Shown here in pieces: positions 11,045 through 22,097 of a stretch of DNA of 64,000 nucleotides. Position 1 is the first letter of the stretch; each line of letters starts with the position of its first letter. The notes beneath the pieces were generated by a model. That model did not search any database, was not told the DNA's origin, and saw only the letters and a program-made list of their open reading frames with translations. The translations under genes and the position numbers were made by a program. Source of the DNA: Meghimatium bilineatum (taxonomy: Eukaryota > Mollusca > Gastropoda > Stylommatophora > Philomycidae); assembly GCA_034231615.1 (NCBI GenBank), contig CM067298.1, forward strand, positions 28,860,483 through 28,924,482, given 5' to 3'.

Positions 11045-11144
11045 NNNNNNNNNNNNNNNNNNNNNNNNNNNNNNNNNNNNNNNNNNNNNNNNNNNNNNNN
11101 NNNNNNNNNNNNNNNNNNNNNNNNNNNNNNNNNNNNNNNNNNNN
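11045..11144. other. Assembly gap, 100 N
   Basis: Exactly 100 N, a usual placeholder size. The true distance is unknown. It follows the minisatellites and a poly-C run. Confidence 1.
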
Positions 11145-11790
11145 GCAAACTCACAGAAGAACAGGTAATAAAAATACACGGAGAGAAACTACAACAAGTA
11201 CAACATTATCAATATCTTGGACACATAATCACAAATGATTACATATATTAAACAGAAGTCAACAGGAGAATAGACATGGCTAAAAGTACCTTTAATGATA
11301 TGAGGAAAATATTAACATCTAAACAAGTTACAAACAAGCTAAAAATGAGAATTATAAAATGATACCTCTATTCTATATTAATGTATGGCTCAGAAACATG
11401 GGGAAAAAAGATATTCAATTGGAAGACAGCATTAATGCCTTTGAGATGTGGATATGTATAAGAATATGGAGAACATAATGGAGAAGAAAATAAACAAGGA
11501 GGTTTTAACAAAACTTAATAAAAAGAAAGAATTATTAAAGCTAATAAAAATCATGCAAACAAAATATTTTGGACTCATTAAAAGACATGATACCTTGTTG
11601 AAAACCTTACATGAGAGTAAAATCGAAGGGAGGCGAGAAAGAGGCAGGCAGTGATACAAGTGGGTGGCATCACAAGATGGCAATTTACAGTCTAACAGAG
11701 TGCACCACCGAAACAAGAGAAAGAGGATGTTGAAGGCCTGTTGCAGATAACGTTCTTTGCGGAGGCAGCACTTAATGGTGAGGATGATAT
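11145..11790 (+). pseudogene. LINE reverse-transcriptase C-terminal relic
   Basis: Translated pieces follow the post-catalytic part of a non-LTR RT. In order they are LQQVQHYQYLGHIITND (thumb region, family form YLGS-I), RRIDMAKSTFNDM, LYSILMYGSETWG (family form LYGSETW), KINKEVLTKLNKK, TKYFGLIKRHDTLLKTL (family form LGHVLR), then EGRRERGRQ. Several stops and frameshifts separate them (for example TAA after NDYIY), so the copy is dead. The catalytic RT core would lie upstream, in or beyond the gap. The longest intact piece is 11448-11654. Confidence 0.88.
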
Positions 11791-11969
11791 ATAAATATAC
11801 ACACATACATTTTCGTGTGAATATACTAATACTAAATGAGATATTTTTGTAAAGTGCATATGTTGACAATATTGGCAGATATATAAAATATATTTATCTG
11901 GAATATTATACGAATTGTAGGATCTTAAAGTGAATATATTTCATAAAATCGAGGATGTTAAAGCGAAAT

Positions 11970-12137
11970 CCGTCGAAGACTGATGTTTCGGACCATTGAC
12001 GCAAATAAAACAGCAACACAGCGCACTTCCATTTTCTGGACTACATCCTGCTGAAAATTTAATAGGACAGAGGTCCTGCTACAGCAGAGATCCAGAGAGA
12101 GTTTGAGAATAAACGCGGAATCAGAAGAAGGAAAAAA
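11970..12137 (+). mobile_element. Family A short retroposon, long subtype
   Basis: Starts near CCGTCGAAGACTGATGTTTC, continues with GACGCAAATAAAACAGCAAC and GGACTACATCCTGCTG, then the subtype block with AGAGATCCAGAGAGAG, and ends TTTGAGAATAAACGCGGAAT plus a GAAGAAGG tail. CGAAAT on both sides (11964-11969 and 12138-12143) is a possible short target duplication. Confidence 0.78.
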
Positions 12138-12143
12138 CGAAAT

Positions 12144-12950
12144 TGTTATTGTGAAATGGAAGATCTCAATTGCAAATATGCGAGTATTATATATCTTGAT
12201 AAAAAAGGTCTAGTCCGAGATCAGATGCCTGCCTGCTTATTTTAGGAATAATTAATCTAAATATTATATCAATAATTAATCTAAATATTAGTTTATTTAG
12301 AGTTAAGGTAAGAAGAAATGTGTTTTTATAACTAACCCTAACCCTATATAAATTAATATGTAAATTAATAAATGATAAACATAAACTGCGCAACATAGAC
12401 AAGGGAAATAATCACACGTGGTAGGCATGTGATCTGTGATTTGACCAAAAAATGTTTAGTAAATTAATTATTGGTGAAGATCCTTGTTCAATTTAGCAGT
12501 ATTCACCCGGAAACATTTCTTGAAGTCAAACAGTTTCAAGATCGATCAGGCTTAACGAAATTGGTTCTGTATCGTCTGGGAACGAAAAGGCAGCGAGGTT
12601 GATGCAGATGCCATCAAGTAATAAGTATGCGTTATTAAATGGCAAATGCCAGTTTACCATATTATTCGTTTATACCAGGAGTTCTCAATCTGGTGCTCGC
12701 GAAGGTATTGCAACTCTAGTAAGGATATGTCCTGGCTATGAGAGTTAAAAAGTGCACTGGAGCATTAACGATTACATGTGGGCGACGCCTGAAAAGATTG
12801 ACAAAACCTTCTCTATACCTTAACGTTCAGAAAATGTAATATTGCTACTTACATATTATATTTATTCAAGCATGTAGATAAAAAAAAGGGGGGGGGGGTG
12901 TTTAAATGGTTCAACCAACTCCACAGTGTACAAATAAAAACAATAACCTC
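12144..12950. other. Unannotated, with a possible hAT end
   Basis: At 12676 CAGGAGTTCTCAATCTGGTG resembles the CAGNGGTTCTCAA-type terminal repeats of hAT elements. No partner end was found. A short local duplication of AATAATTAATCTAAATATTA lies at 12246-12292. No gene. Confidence 0.4.
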
Positions 12951-12954
12951 AGCA

Positions 12955-13065
12955 TGTTAGTGACAGGGCCGTAGATACATTTTCAGTAAAAGGGGTTTTA
13001 TTTTTTTTTTATTTTTTAAAAGGTAATTCGCCCGTTTCCGTTTGTAATTCCACTATTTAATGAGA
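12955..13065 (+). repeat. Dispersed repeat with GGGCCGTAGATAC motif
   Basis: GGGCCGTAGATACATTTTCAG at 12966 has relatives at about 14154 (GGTCCGTAGGTATG) and 50144 (GGGCCGTAGAAACGACTTCAG). All three lie near G or C runs. The class is unknown. Confidence 0.55.
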
Positions 13066-13074
13066 TATGTATAG

Positions 13075-13640
13075 ATCTTTCGGTGAAATCTTCTCAAGGG
13101 ATGGGCTTTATCCACCTTCCTGTGATATATTCTCACGAAAGGGGCTTTATCCACCTTTCTGTGAAATCTTCTCAAGGGGCTTTATCCACCTTTCTGTGAA
13201 ATCTCCTCAAGGGAGGGGCGTTATCCAACGTTTTTGTGAAATCTCCTCAAGGGAGGGACTTTATCCACCTTTCTGTGAAATCTCCTCAAGGGGGGGGGGG
13301 GGGTGCTTTATTCACCTTTTTGTGAAATATCCTAAAGGGAGATGTTTTATCCACCTCTTTGTAAAATATCCTAAAGGAGATGTTTTATCCACCTTTTTAT
13401 TACATATCCTCAAGGGAGGAGTTTTATCATTTTTTGTGAAATCTCCTCAAGGAGGGTGCTTTATTCACCTTTTTGTGAAATATCCTAAAGGGAGATGTTT
13501 TATCCACCTTTTATGAAATATCCTCAAGAGAGTTTTATCATTTTTTGTGAAATATCCTCAAGGGAGAGGTTTTGTCCACCTTTATGTGAAATATGCTCAA
13601 CGGAGGGGTTTTATCCACCTTTTTGCTTTATTGCTAACAC
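13075..13640 (+). repeat. Minisatellite, unit about 38 bp, about 15 copies
   Basis: The unit is close to TGTGAAATCTCCTCAAGGGA followed by GGGGCTTTATCCACCTTTC. Unit length drifts through indels and G-run slippage. Frames of 146-149 codons here (13067-13516, 13495-13935) encode the repeated unit and are not credible genes. Confidence 0.95.
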
Positions 13641-14842
13641 TAAAAGAGGTTCTGATTTTATTAAGTTGGTGGTGGGGTGGCGTGAACCTCCGAACCCTCT
13701 CCTCAAGTCCATATCTACGGGCTTGTTTAGTTCTCAGAGTGAAAAAGATGATTACCACTCCCCCCCCCCGTTTTCCATGTCAGTAGTTTTCTATACAAGG
13801 TATAAAAATCCCGTACCTAAAGGAATTTATACTTTATTTAGGGGAAACTACTCATATCTCTTCTTACCAAAGTTAGCTTCTACTGCTCTCCGTGCAGTGG
13901 GCGATTGTATTAGAAACGCGGAGACATTCTTCTGAAGCATGAAGCCTTATATCAAAGCATGTCATACCACTGAGAGGTGAAGTCTTCTGGGTACGAAAGA
14001 AAGCTCTGCAGGAATCAACCCGTCTCCGCAAGTTACAAAAGGAAAAAAAAAGTAATTACACATAGAAAGTAAGAGCTTAATCGTTCATAATTCATAGACA
14101 TCAACACGAACAAACATTAGACAAATTATCAACAACAATAGTAATGACTTCAGGTCCGTAGGTATGTTTTCCGTAAAGGAAGTGTAGGATGGGAGGTTAT
14201 CTAAAAAAATTTAAAGTCATTTCTTTGTTACATGCCATATTTTTTTAGAGGGGTGGGACAATCAATAAAATAGGGGGGAGGGGTGTGTTTTAATCCTTTG
14301 CTTTCTTTGCCTCCTACTATCAAATGTGACGTTCCGACATTCTAGAAGGGGGAAAAGGGGGGGGGGAATAGTTGAAACTCCTCCCTCCCCTTGTCTTTGT
14401 CCATGGCGTGAACAAATGAAACTCATTTCTGTAATGAACATAAGATCAACTACGAGGATATGGTCACGTTGCCACGCTGCAGTTCAGACTAACATTGTTT
14501 TACAATCATTCGTCCACGTAAAGAGTTCTAATGCAAGTCATGCTAACGATGCTGAACAAATACATCAATCCTCGATAAGGATATCATGCATTGTGAGGGC
14601 TTCAGTTGCATGTGACGATAATAACACGTTTTGTGGTAACAAGTTCCTGGTAACTCACATAACGTTTCAAGCGCTGAGTAAATCTGGGAAAGAGACAAAA
14701 CATTCAGGTTCATGATAGAAGTATCCAGGACTCATTCCTTGTCACATTTGCACGTACCCTACTTTAATATATTTTGTTTTTACTTTTTATTTGCTAGAGC
14801 CTGGTTGAGAGGTATTTAGTGTTCAATTTATGAAATATAAAA
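13641..14842. other. Unannotated, G/C-run rich
   Basis: Contains CCCCCCCCCC and GGGGGG runs (13762, 14350). It also carries traces of the 12.96-kb repeat (about 14154). The 129-codon frame at 14326-14715 has no recognisable domain and starts inside a G run. Confidence 0.35.
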
Positions 14843-14891
14843 GGTATACTTTCAACAAGGTATACTTTCAACAAGGTATACTTTCAACAAG
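14843..14891 (+). repeat. Tandem repeat, unit 16 bp, three copies
   Basis: GGTATACTTTCAACAA three times, perfect. Confidence 0.97.
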
Positions 14892-14899
14892 AAAATAAA

Positions 14900-15066
14900 T
14901 ATCACAGGTGGATACGCCCCTGTCATATTTTATTGTTATGGATATAGTTGTATAAACATAACACGTGGATAAACCTGTCAGTTTTTTTTTGTTATGGATA
15001 TAGTTTGTATAAACATAACACGTGGATACGCCTGTCAGATTTTGTTGTTATGGATACAGTTGCTAA
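14900..15066 (+). repeat. Tandem repeat, unit about 58 bp, three copies
   Basis: GTTATGGATATAGTT, ATAAACATAACACGTGGATA and CCTGTCAG recur three times. Length differs because of a T run. Confidence 0.93.
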
Positions 15067-15479
15067 CTACACGAGCTTTGAGTGAGAAGGTATAAACAGT
15101 GCGCCGGACTGATTAGCATGTACAGTAAAATTGATGCACTTTTCTAAATGGCTTGTATTTCTAAACTATTAACTATTGATGTTGTGAATCGATTATGTAG
15201 TGATTGATGCGTACCAAGTGTTTTGATTAAATAAACATACTTTATCTCTGAGAAGTGAAATTCTTGGATGCGTTAGCAGAAATTACGAGTAATAGTAAAA
15301 CTAGAAATCAGAATTAGTGAGCTGGTTAACCAGAGATGAAGGACACTGCGAAAACACAGCTGTAGAACATCGGTGCCACAATGTACACTGTCATGGAATT
15401 ATATCTACCGGGGGGGGGGGGTATGTCTTTCAGAAGAGTCGCTGTTAGAAACGGAAATATATATTTATTGTTTTCTTTG
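15067..15479. other. Unannotated stretch with a G10 run
   Basis: A run of about 10 G at 15411-15420. No gene seen. Confidence 0.35.
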
Positions 15480-15935
15480 GCCTTTGCTTACGGCGAATAT
15501 TAGAAATATGAATTTATTGCCTGTACTTAGGAGAATAACCGACGGAAATAGGAAGTTAATTTTCTGTTTTACTTATGGAGAAAGTTCAATAGAAATAGGA
15601 ATTAGTTAAATTTATGTTTTACTTAAGAAAAATAGAACTGATGGAAGTACAAGAAAGTTATTGAGTTCCTATTTTACTGAAGGAGAATAACCGGTGGAAA
15701 TAGAAAGCTGTTGATTTCTAGTTTACTTAGGGTGAATAACCGATAGAAATAGATAGTTGTTGAGTTTCTATTTTACTTAAGGATAATGTCCGATAGACAG
15801 TTGTTGAGTTTCTGTTTTACTTAAGGATAATGTCCGATAGACTGTTGTTGAGTTTCTGTTTTACTTAAGGATAATGTCCGATAGACAGTTGTTGAGTTTC
15901 TGTTTTACTTAAGGAGAATATTCCTTAGAAACATG
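15480..15935 (+). repeat. Minisatellite, units 44-55 bp, about nine copies
   Basis: The unit is TTACTTAAGGATAATGTCCG plus ATAGACAGTTGTTGAGTTTC and TGTTT. Upstream copies are longer and diverged (GGAGAATAACCGACGGAAAT). The last four are 44 bp and nearly identical, which shows recent amplification at the right edge. Confidence 0.95.
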
Positions 15936-16328
15936 AAATTGTGAGTTTTTTTCTGAAAAAGATTAAGCGAATGAAATATTATGTTACTATTTTATGAATG
16001 TTTTTGCTAATAAAAAAATTAGTTATCACGGACATTTAGTCGTTGTTCAGTTGTTCATCAGGAACATTCAGCCTTTGTTCAGCTATTGTGTTCATGAAGG
16101 AAATCAACGGTCGTTAATATTAATATTGGACAGTATTACTGGAACTCTCGGATTTAAAAAAAAAATGTATATGTGATTAGTATTTAGCATGACACAAAGA
16201 TTATTTCCACACACGCAAGCAAGACAGTTCTGTGAGATAAATACGCTGAGGTGAGGCAACTTTACAAAAATTTCATTACAATAACCAATGCCAATTTGAG
16301 CGCATATCTTCACATGCACACTACACGT

Positions 16329-16437
<109 letters not shown>

Positions 16438-16580
16438 ATACATACACACGTTTGCACGAATACAGACACACACACGTATATATAAATATATATGACTTCT
16501 TTCGACATGTGCTTCCCCATTTCTCCTCTTTCCCAGCTAAAATGTGTTCTGCTTGGTGTCATGTACATATCCAATGCTGA

Positions 16581-16588
16581 TTAATAAG
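16581..16588 (+). repeat. Left 8-bp target duplication of hAT MITE
   Basis: TTAATAAG, repeated exactly at 16746-16753. Confidence 0.93.
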
Positions 16589-16745
16589 CAGTGCAGGATT
16601 TAGACTTGATAAGGCCCTAAGCTTCCCGGGCGTGCGGCATTGGGACAAATAATGCTGCAATATATTTAAGTATATATGACAATTGCGCAGAAAAGTGGAG
16701 GCCAGAGGCCACAGCTTGTGTAGCTTATACGTAAATCCTGCACTG
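16589..16745. mobile_element. hAT-type non-autonomous MITE, 157 bp
   Basis: The element starts CAGTGCAGGATTTA and ends TAAATCCTGCACTG, a perfect 14-bp terminal inverted repeat. An exact 8-bp target duplication TTAATAAG flanks it. An 8-bp duplication and CAG...CTG ends are the signature of the hAT superfamily. The inside carries GGCCCTAAGC near the left end and no coding capacity. A hAT transposase elsewhere in the genome would be needed for movement. Intact ends suggest it is not very old. Confidence 0.93.
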
Positions 16746-16753
16746 TTAATAAG
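16746..16753 (+). repeat. Right 8-bp target duplication of hAT MITE
   Basis: TTAATAAG, identical to 16581-16588. Confidence 0.93.
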
Positions 16754-17184
16754 GTTTCACGAGTTTCGGCTACAAGTATTTCCGACATTTCGTCTTATGC
16801 CGTGAGTCGTACTAAATAAAATACAATATTTGCCGTCGAAGAGAATACGACTGAATACATCGCCAGCTGCACTAGTAATGGCATACTTCAGAAACACATA
16901 AGTCATTGGAAATGATTGGAGTCAAGAAAACTCTGGGTTGATCACTATGTCTTTATCATTGAATGATACCAACTTATTTTTTTTTTAATTTGTAAACATG
17001 TCGTACTGGGTTTTTTTCTGTCGGAGGGTAAATTAAAAAAACGTAACCTGTACATGGCGTGGCGACAGCAAGAGCATGCGACATTTATCACACAGCTGTT
17101 CAATCCCTCCCTGCGACACCTGAACTGGTAAAATGCAGTATTGACAGTCCAGAGCTGTCTTTCCAAATGTTACATTATGAGAGC

Positions 17185-17262
17185 CGTATAAGTGTAGTGT
17201 TTAAGACACGTGTCCTCTAACTAGATGATCTGGGTTTCAATCTTCACTCACGGTTTGCAAAA
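17185..17262 (+). repeat. tRNA-derived SINE-like head
   Basis: AAGTGTAGTGTTTAAGACACG fits a degenerate A box and D arm. GGGTTTCAATC at about 17230 fits a B box (GGTTCRANYC). Spacing is tRNA-like. No clear tail. Confidence 0.5.
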
Positions 17263-18199
17263 ATAAACAGTGATCTACCAAACCAACAGGAAATTTATGC
17301 CATGGTTCATGCTCGGGAAAGGTTGAGGAATTTTATCACAGATACTGAGCAAGTTCTGAGGTAAACATTAGTCAGGCAGTATCAGTTTATCGCTGGTTGG
17401 ACAGCTGAGCACTTATGGGAAAACCGTTATACTATGACGCCGGTTTATAATTCATAACTTTTGCCTTTGTGTTATATTATTAAACAGCTGTTGACTGTGT
17501 CCTAATTAGTTAGTTATATCGCTCTCCTATAACCATAACATATGTCCGTCAATAGTGGGCATATGTGGACACTTCTGACGGACATATATCATATAGTGGA
17601 CATATAGTCGACACTAGTGTACACTTAATGTCACCAGTTATGTGGATATATTGGAAATCATGCACCTAGTTAGTCGTCTCATCATACCTGTTCACTATAC
17701 TCTGTTGTCAATGATTTCTATGATACAAGTCTATGATTCAATGCCTATGACTACACATTTGCACGTGGCTAAGATATAAGTGACAATTACTTTTATCTCG
17801 GGTTGTGACTAGCCGATAACAATTGACAGTTTTTGAAGTATTTAAAAATGCTCAGCAGAATGTGCTATATTTGGCAGGTAGCAGGTAGGGGTTAAGGTTT
17901 GGGTATATCTAGATAACTACGGAAATAATCAGCATGTATGCAGTTTTGTCGTGTACTGAGAGAGGCTGAGCACTATATAATTGTGCCCAGGGTGAGCCAG
18001 TGTCGATTCATAAATATAAATGAACCATTTTTGCCAAATTTTATTGTTGCTGTGTATGTGGACTCGCCGTCTTTAAGAAATTCTTCACTTCATTGTTACT
18101 TATATTACAGACTAAGAGAACTCTATTTTCGTATATTATAACGATAACTATGACATACTTCAGTAGATTTCTTCAGAAGTCTAATCATGAACAGGGGTT
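17263..18199. other. Unannotated, carries a relative of the 45-bp array flank
   Basis: ATACAAGTCTATGATTCAATG and following bases at 17723-17760 reappear at 24533-24570, beside the 45-bp array. ATATGTCC and GACATAT words cluster at 17540-17605. No gene. Confidence 0.5.
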
Positions 18200-18345
18200 C
18201 CATGTCTTGGCATGTCACTTTGTCATAATATTCTTAATATGTACTTACTTCGCAAAAGTGAAATTCAACAGGTAAGGCTAGGAACAGGGTCGTGAAGTTT
18301 CCTAGTCACTGGAAACACACATAATAACACACAAAAATCCACGTT
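18200..18345 (+). repeat. Partial foldback family F1 copy
   Basis: TATGTACTTACTTCGCAAAA and CAACAGGTAA match 42018-42062. ACACATAATAACACACA (about 18317) matches the arm of the foldback at 47607-47743. No complete palindrome is formed here. Confidence 0.6.
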
Positions 18346-18643
18346 TTGATCAAAAGGATGTGGTCAAGAATACATACACAACAAAGAAAAACGACGAGCA
18401 AGAACGACACCATAGACTTCACATAGCGAGTTCAATGTAATGTGGAGATAGACCGGAAGGATTGAAACTAGGCCAGAGGTGAAACACACAGACACAACAT
18501 ATATAAAGCACAGCCAAATACATATGAAACGATACAAACAGAGAGATGGCAGAACAACATGATATCATTCATACGCCTGACGCTCATTGATCCCAATGGG
18601 TATAAGGATACCAAAGGGTTTAAGAGTGCCACGTTGATATATG

Positions 18644-18730
18644 CAGTGGTTCTCAACCGCATGACGAGCCCAGCGTCAGAGAAGCACGATTTAATTGCTG
18701 GAACCTGAATGTCCTGGGCGCCCCTTAATA
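18644..18730 (+). repeat. Possible hAT element end
   Basis: CAGTGGTTCTCAACCGCATG has the form of a typical hAT terminal repeat. A matching GGTTGAGAACCACTG end was not found nearby, so this is a solo end or a degenerate copy. Confidence 0.5.
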
Positions 18731-18893
18731 TTGTTATACATATTCACATTAAGCGTGTAAATGGTGGTTTCTACGTATAATCAACATACTTGTAGAATTT
18801 TGTTCTTAAAGAATGATATTTATTCACAGACGCACATTCGATCTCATCAGAAACTGTCGTCCTTCTGTTGTCGGGGGCTTGAGTAGTGGGTTC

Positions 18894-19090
18894 ACTGGGG
18901 TTTGAGAAAGTAGCACAGAATAGGTTCACTGTTGCCGGAGGTTTGAGAAAGTAGCACATATAGGTTCACTGTAGCCGGAGGTTTGAGAAAGTAGCACATA
19001 ATAGGTTCAATGTAGCCGGAGGTTTGAGAAAGTAGCACGGAATACGTCCACTGGGGGGCTTGAGAAAGAAGCACAGAATAGGTCCACCCG
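18894..19090 (+). repeat. Minisatellite, unit about 41 bp, five copies
   Basis: The unit is GTTTGAGAAAGTAGCACATA, then ATAGGTTCACTGTAGCCGGAG. GTTTGAGAAAG also occurs in the tail of family A retroposons (compare 19252-19312), so the array may have grown from one. Minus-strand frames here are repeat-derived. Confidence 0.92.
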
Positions 19091-19251
19091 TATAGGTCCA
19101 AAATGGTTGCCCACCAATAATCGTAAAAAAGGCAGGAGTTTTTGAGGGTCTGTCTGTTCCATCATATATATGACATAATTGGCACAGCTTTCATGCTGAA
19201 GTATTAATATAAAGGCGCACATATAGCAGCTAAGCAATAAACCATGCCACA

Positions 19252-19312
19252 GATTAATCTGGATTACATCCTACTGATCTGCAGGAGTTTGAGAAAGAAC
19301 GCAGAAGATAAA
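19252..19312 (+). mobile_element. Family A retroposon, 3' part
   Basis: GGATTACATCCTACTGATCT, then GCAGGAGTTTGAGAAAGAAC and GCAGAAGATAAAA. The 5' part is missing. Confidence 0.72.
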
Positions 19313-19479
19313 ATAACTGTGACATTATTACTTTGCTATATCTGGTTTAGTTTTCATTAATGTGGATATAATTAGAGAACATGCAGCAAGTTTCTCCAGG
19401 CAGGAAATTCAACGCATGTCTGATGAGATTAGAAAGGTACATTGGGTGATGTCAGGAGTTGGATAACGTTCATGCGACT

Positions 19480-19740
19480 ATAACAGAAGCCATTGCTTTT
19501 ATGAGTAGTTCGCGTGTGTAGTGCTGTGAACTCTAGCCAAGAGTGAGTTAAATCGACGTTACAACTTCCGTGTGTCGTCCTTAGAAGCAGTTGACCCTGA
19601 AATCACCGACGAGCGCGAGCAATATTTCCGCGGTCTTCAATCTCAACTCTAATGGAGCCCGGATATAAGAGACGTCACTTCCTCTACCCAGGTCTTTTTC
19701 CGAACTTCCGGCATCACGGAAAATGTGAACTCAAGATAAA
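19480..19740 (+). promoter_or_regulatory. Promoter-like GC-richer patch
   Basis: A local rise in GC with GATATAAGAG (TATA-like, about 19662) directly followed by GACGTCAC (half CRE) and CACTTCCTC / ACTTCCGG (ETS-type words). Such words arise by chance, and no exon downstream is convincing. Offered only as a candidate. Confidence 0.2.
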
Positions 19741-20630
19741 GACCTTTAATTTTGTTACATGAGCCTACTTTTCTTAAGTTTTAATTAAAATCTCTTGTAG
19801 ACATTTTTTGGTATCATGAACATACATAGAATAGCATGCATATGATCTTAACAAAATGTTGACACCTAATGTTCCACGTGATGAATATTATTGTAAAAAA
19901 TGCCAGGAAACTCACTATTTTTATCACTATTTTTTGGAGCTAGCTGCAATACGATCGACGGCAATAAAACACAAAAAGTGGCAGTAACAACTACAACAGA
20001 CTGCCACCGCTACAAAAGCCAAAATAACAAGGACAGCACACAAAACAATTATCTCTAACTTCCCTTCTGTTTTGGGAGTCGTGTGTCGTAAATAACCGCA
20101 TAACAACGCGGTTGACAGATGGTTGGGACAATATGTTCTGCCCTGGAACCCACGCAATTAAAAGAAAAACACCGCAGAAAATGACGGCCAATCATCTCGA
20201 CTACAACAATCAGGCTATTATTTGCGTTATCGCTGTCCTTCATCTACGCGTTCAGCCCTTCGCTCTTTTGTCTTTTCTTTATTAATGTCAGCATTTTCCC
20301 TCCGGTATTTCAAATTAGTCCTTTGTTTGACAACTGAAAAGAACACATATTTTTTTGCATGGGAGTTTGCTTCAATATTAGTTTTAAAGAATTCATTGTT
20401 TACTCTCCGAAGCCCTTAGAAGTTGGAAGCCAAGGGGGGAATTAGTGGTCATGGTAGAGGAACAAGAAGAGACCCTTGGGAAAAAGACGTATAAAAAACC
20501 TGTCGGAGACGATCTGTTATTTCTAATGTTATGATTGTCTGTGGCGAGCGTTGTCTGTCTATGTGTGTGAGCTGGTGTATTGACTTAACAATTGGCTGTG
20601 GCATGACCGTCAACGTTAAGACCTCTTCAC
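19741..20630. other. Unannotated stretch
   Basis: Three overlapping minus-strand frames of 62-76 codons (19927-20243) have no motif. Nothing else recognised. Confidence 0.35.
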
Positions 20631-20631
20631 A

Positions 20632-20815
20632 GAATTAATTAGGACATCTTTCGTTACGTTTTTCTATTATTATCGTGATTGTCGTTGGTCAATATATATA
20701 TATATTTGGGGTAACATGCCGAAAATATCCAATATGATTTCAAGTATATACAAAGTGACCAACGAAAACCATGACAATAATCAAAGAAGTAACGTATATA
20801 GTCCTAATTAATTAT
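20632..20815. mobile_element. Palindromic MITE-like element P1, copy 1
   Basis: The left arm 20632-20690 is complementary to the right arm 20757-20814 (AATTAATTAGGAC, CGTTAC, then GATTATTGTCATG-type and CGTTGGTC blocks). The loop is about 65 bp with a TA run. Copies with the same arms are at 47284-47455 and 53334-53456. No coding capacity. The superfamily is unknown. Confidence 0.8.
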
Positions 20816-20877
20816 GTGCAGATATTTTTACTGCAGACAGTCATAGCTTTAGTTAACACTTTCAGAAATCTGATTAC

Positions 20878-21168
20878 TAAATACTCATTGTGTGTGAGTT
20901 GAAACAACATATGTATTCTGTGTGGGTTGTAGCAAAATACATATTCTGTGTGAGTTGAAACAACAAATGTATTCTGTGTGGGTTGTAGCAAAATAATTAT
21001 TCTGTGTGAGTTGAAACAACAAATGTATGCTGTGTGGGTTGTAGCAAAATACATATTCTGTGTGAGTTGAAACATCAAATGTATTCTGTGTGGGTTGTAG
21101 AAAATAACTATTCTGTGTGAGTTGAAACAACAAATGTATTATGTGTGAGTTAAAGCAAAATACTTATG
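20878..21168 (+). repeat. Minisatellite, unit about 56 bp made of two related halves
   Basis: ATTCTGTGTGAGTTGAAACA and ATTCTGTGTGGGTTGTAGCA alternate about five times. Each 28-bp half is related to the other, so this is a higher-order repeat. Confidence 0.94.
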
Positions 21169-21404
21169 TATATTGTTTTAATGTTTATAATTTGTTGATT
21201 CCCTGCTTGAATGTTCACGGGCACTACTAAATTAATGACTGAGATTATAAAATATAAACAATATAGCCTATATAGATAATATAGCGTATATAAACAATGT
21301 AGGTTATACTACTATATACTGCTATATGTGTGGTAGCTTCTAATTCAACATATTAAAACTATAGTAGCATGTATAACATATGCTTTAATTGTAATAATGT
21401 ATTC

Positions 21405-21545
21405 ATTCTTTTTCTGCGTTCGTTCTCAAACTTTTGCAGACTTACAGGATGTAATTAGATCAGAATGCATTGTGTAATGGTTTACAACTTTACTTCGAAA
21501 TATGTGCCTTTTGTCCTGACACATCCGATTTCAGCAAGGCTTCTG
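21405..21545 (-). mobile_element. Family A retroposon, short subtype
   Basis: The minus strand shows the tail AGTTTGAGAACGAACGCAGA and ACATCCTGTAAGTCTGCAAA. The 5' half reads CTGAAATCGGATGTGTCAGG, close to the GACGGATGTGTCG start of the best copies. Confidence 0.72.
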
Positions 21546-22097
21546 GCTATGGGATGGAATAGTTAATTTCAACCCCATAACCTCCTTAATTGTTTCTAAC
21601 GATGTGCGTGACAAGTAGCGGTGTCCTTATTTGCTCCCCTTGTGAACCCTTGAAAAACACGGACTATGTATTCATTCTATTATTGCTAAAAACATGCGTT
21701 CTATAAAATAATGCATATTCTGTTATTGCTATGAAATATCGGAAACAATGAGATTCTGGAGACAAACAGCAACAGATGTTGATGAATAGAAGTGTGCAGA
21801 GATAAAGATAATTGTGAAGATAAGACCAGGTCGCCATTTTAGAAACAAGAGGATCAATCAAGTGTCAGAGAAGCATGGGGTTGACATCAGCCTTTCAAAT
21901 GTTGAATGGATGAAACAAAAAAAAAACACACACAAACAAGAACACTGGTTAGAATCAATATCCTGCTCAATCAACTACCCAGTGTGCTCACTTACTTTAA
22001 GCGTATTGAAAATGTCAACGACAGATCACTTTTGCAGTATCGCACGCGACGATGACGGAAACATTGAAGATCATTTACAGTTGGACAACTATAGAAT

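Noticed and set aside
12333-12346. Interstitial telomere repeat (CTAACCCTAACCCT)
   Set aside because: Only about two units, within chance expectation in AT-rich DNA.
13067-13935. Two frames of 149 and 146 codons
   Set aside because: They translate the 38-bp minisatellite, and frame changes follow unit-length drift.
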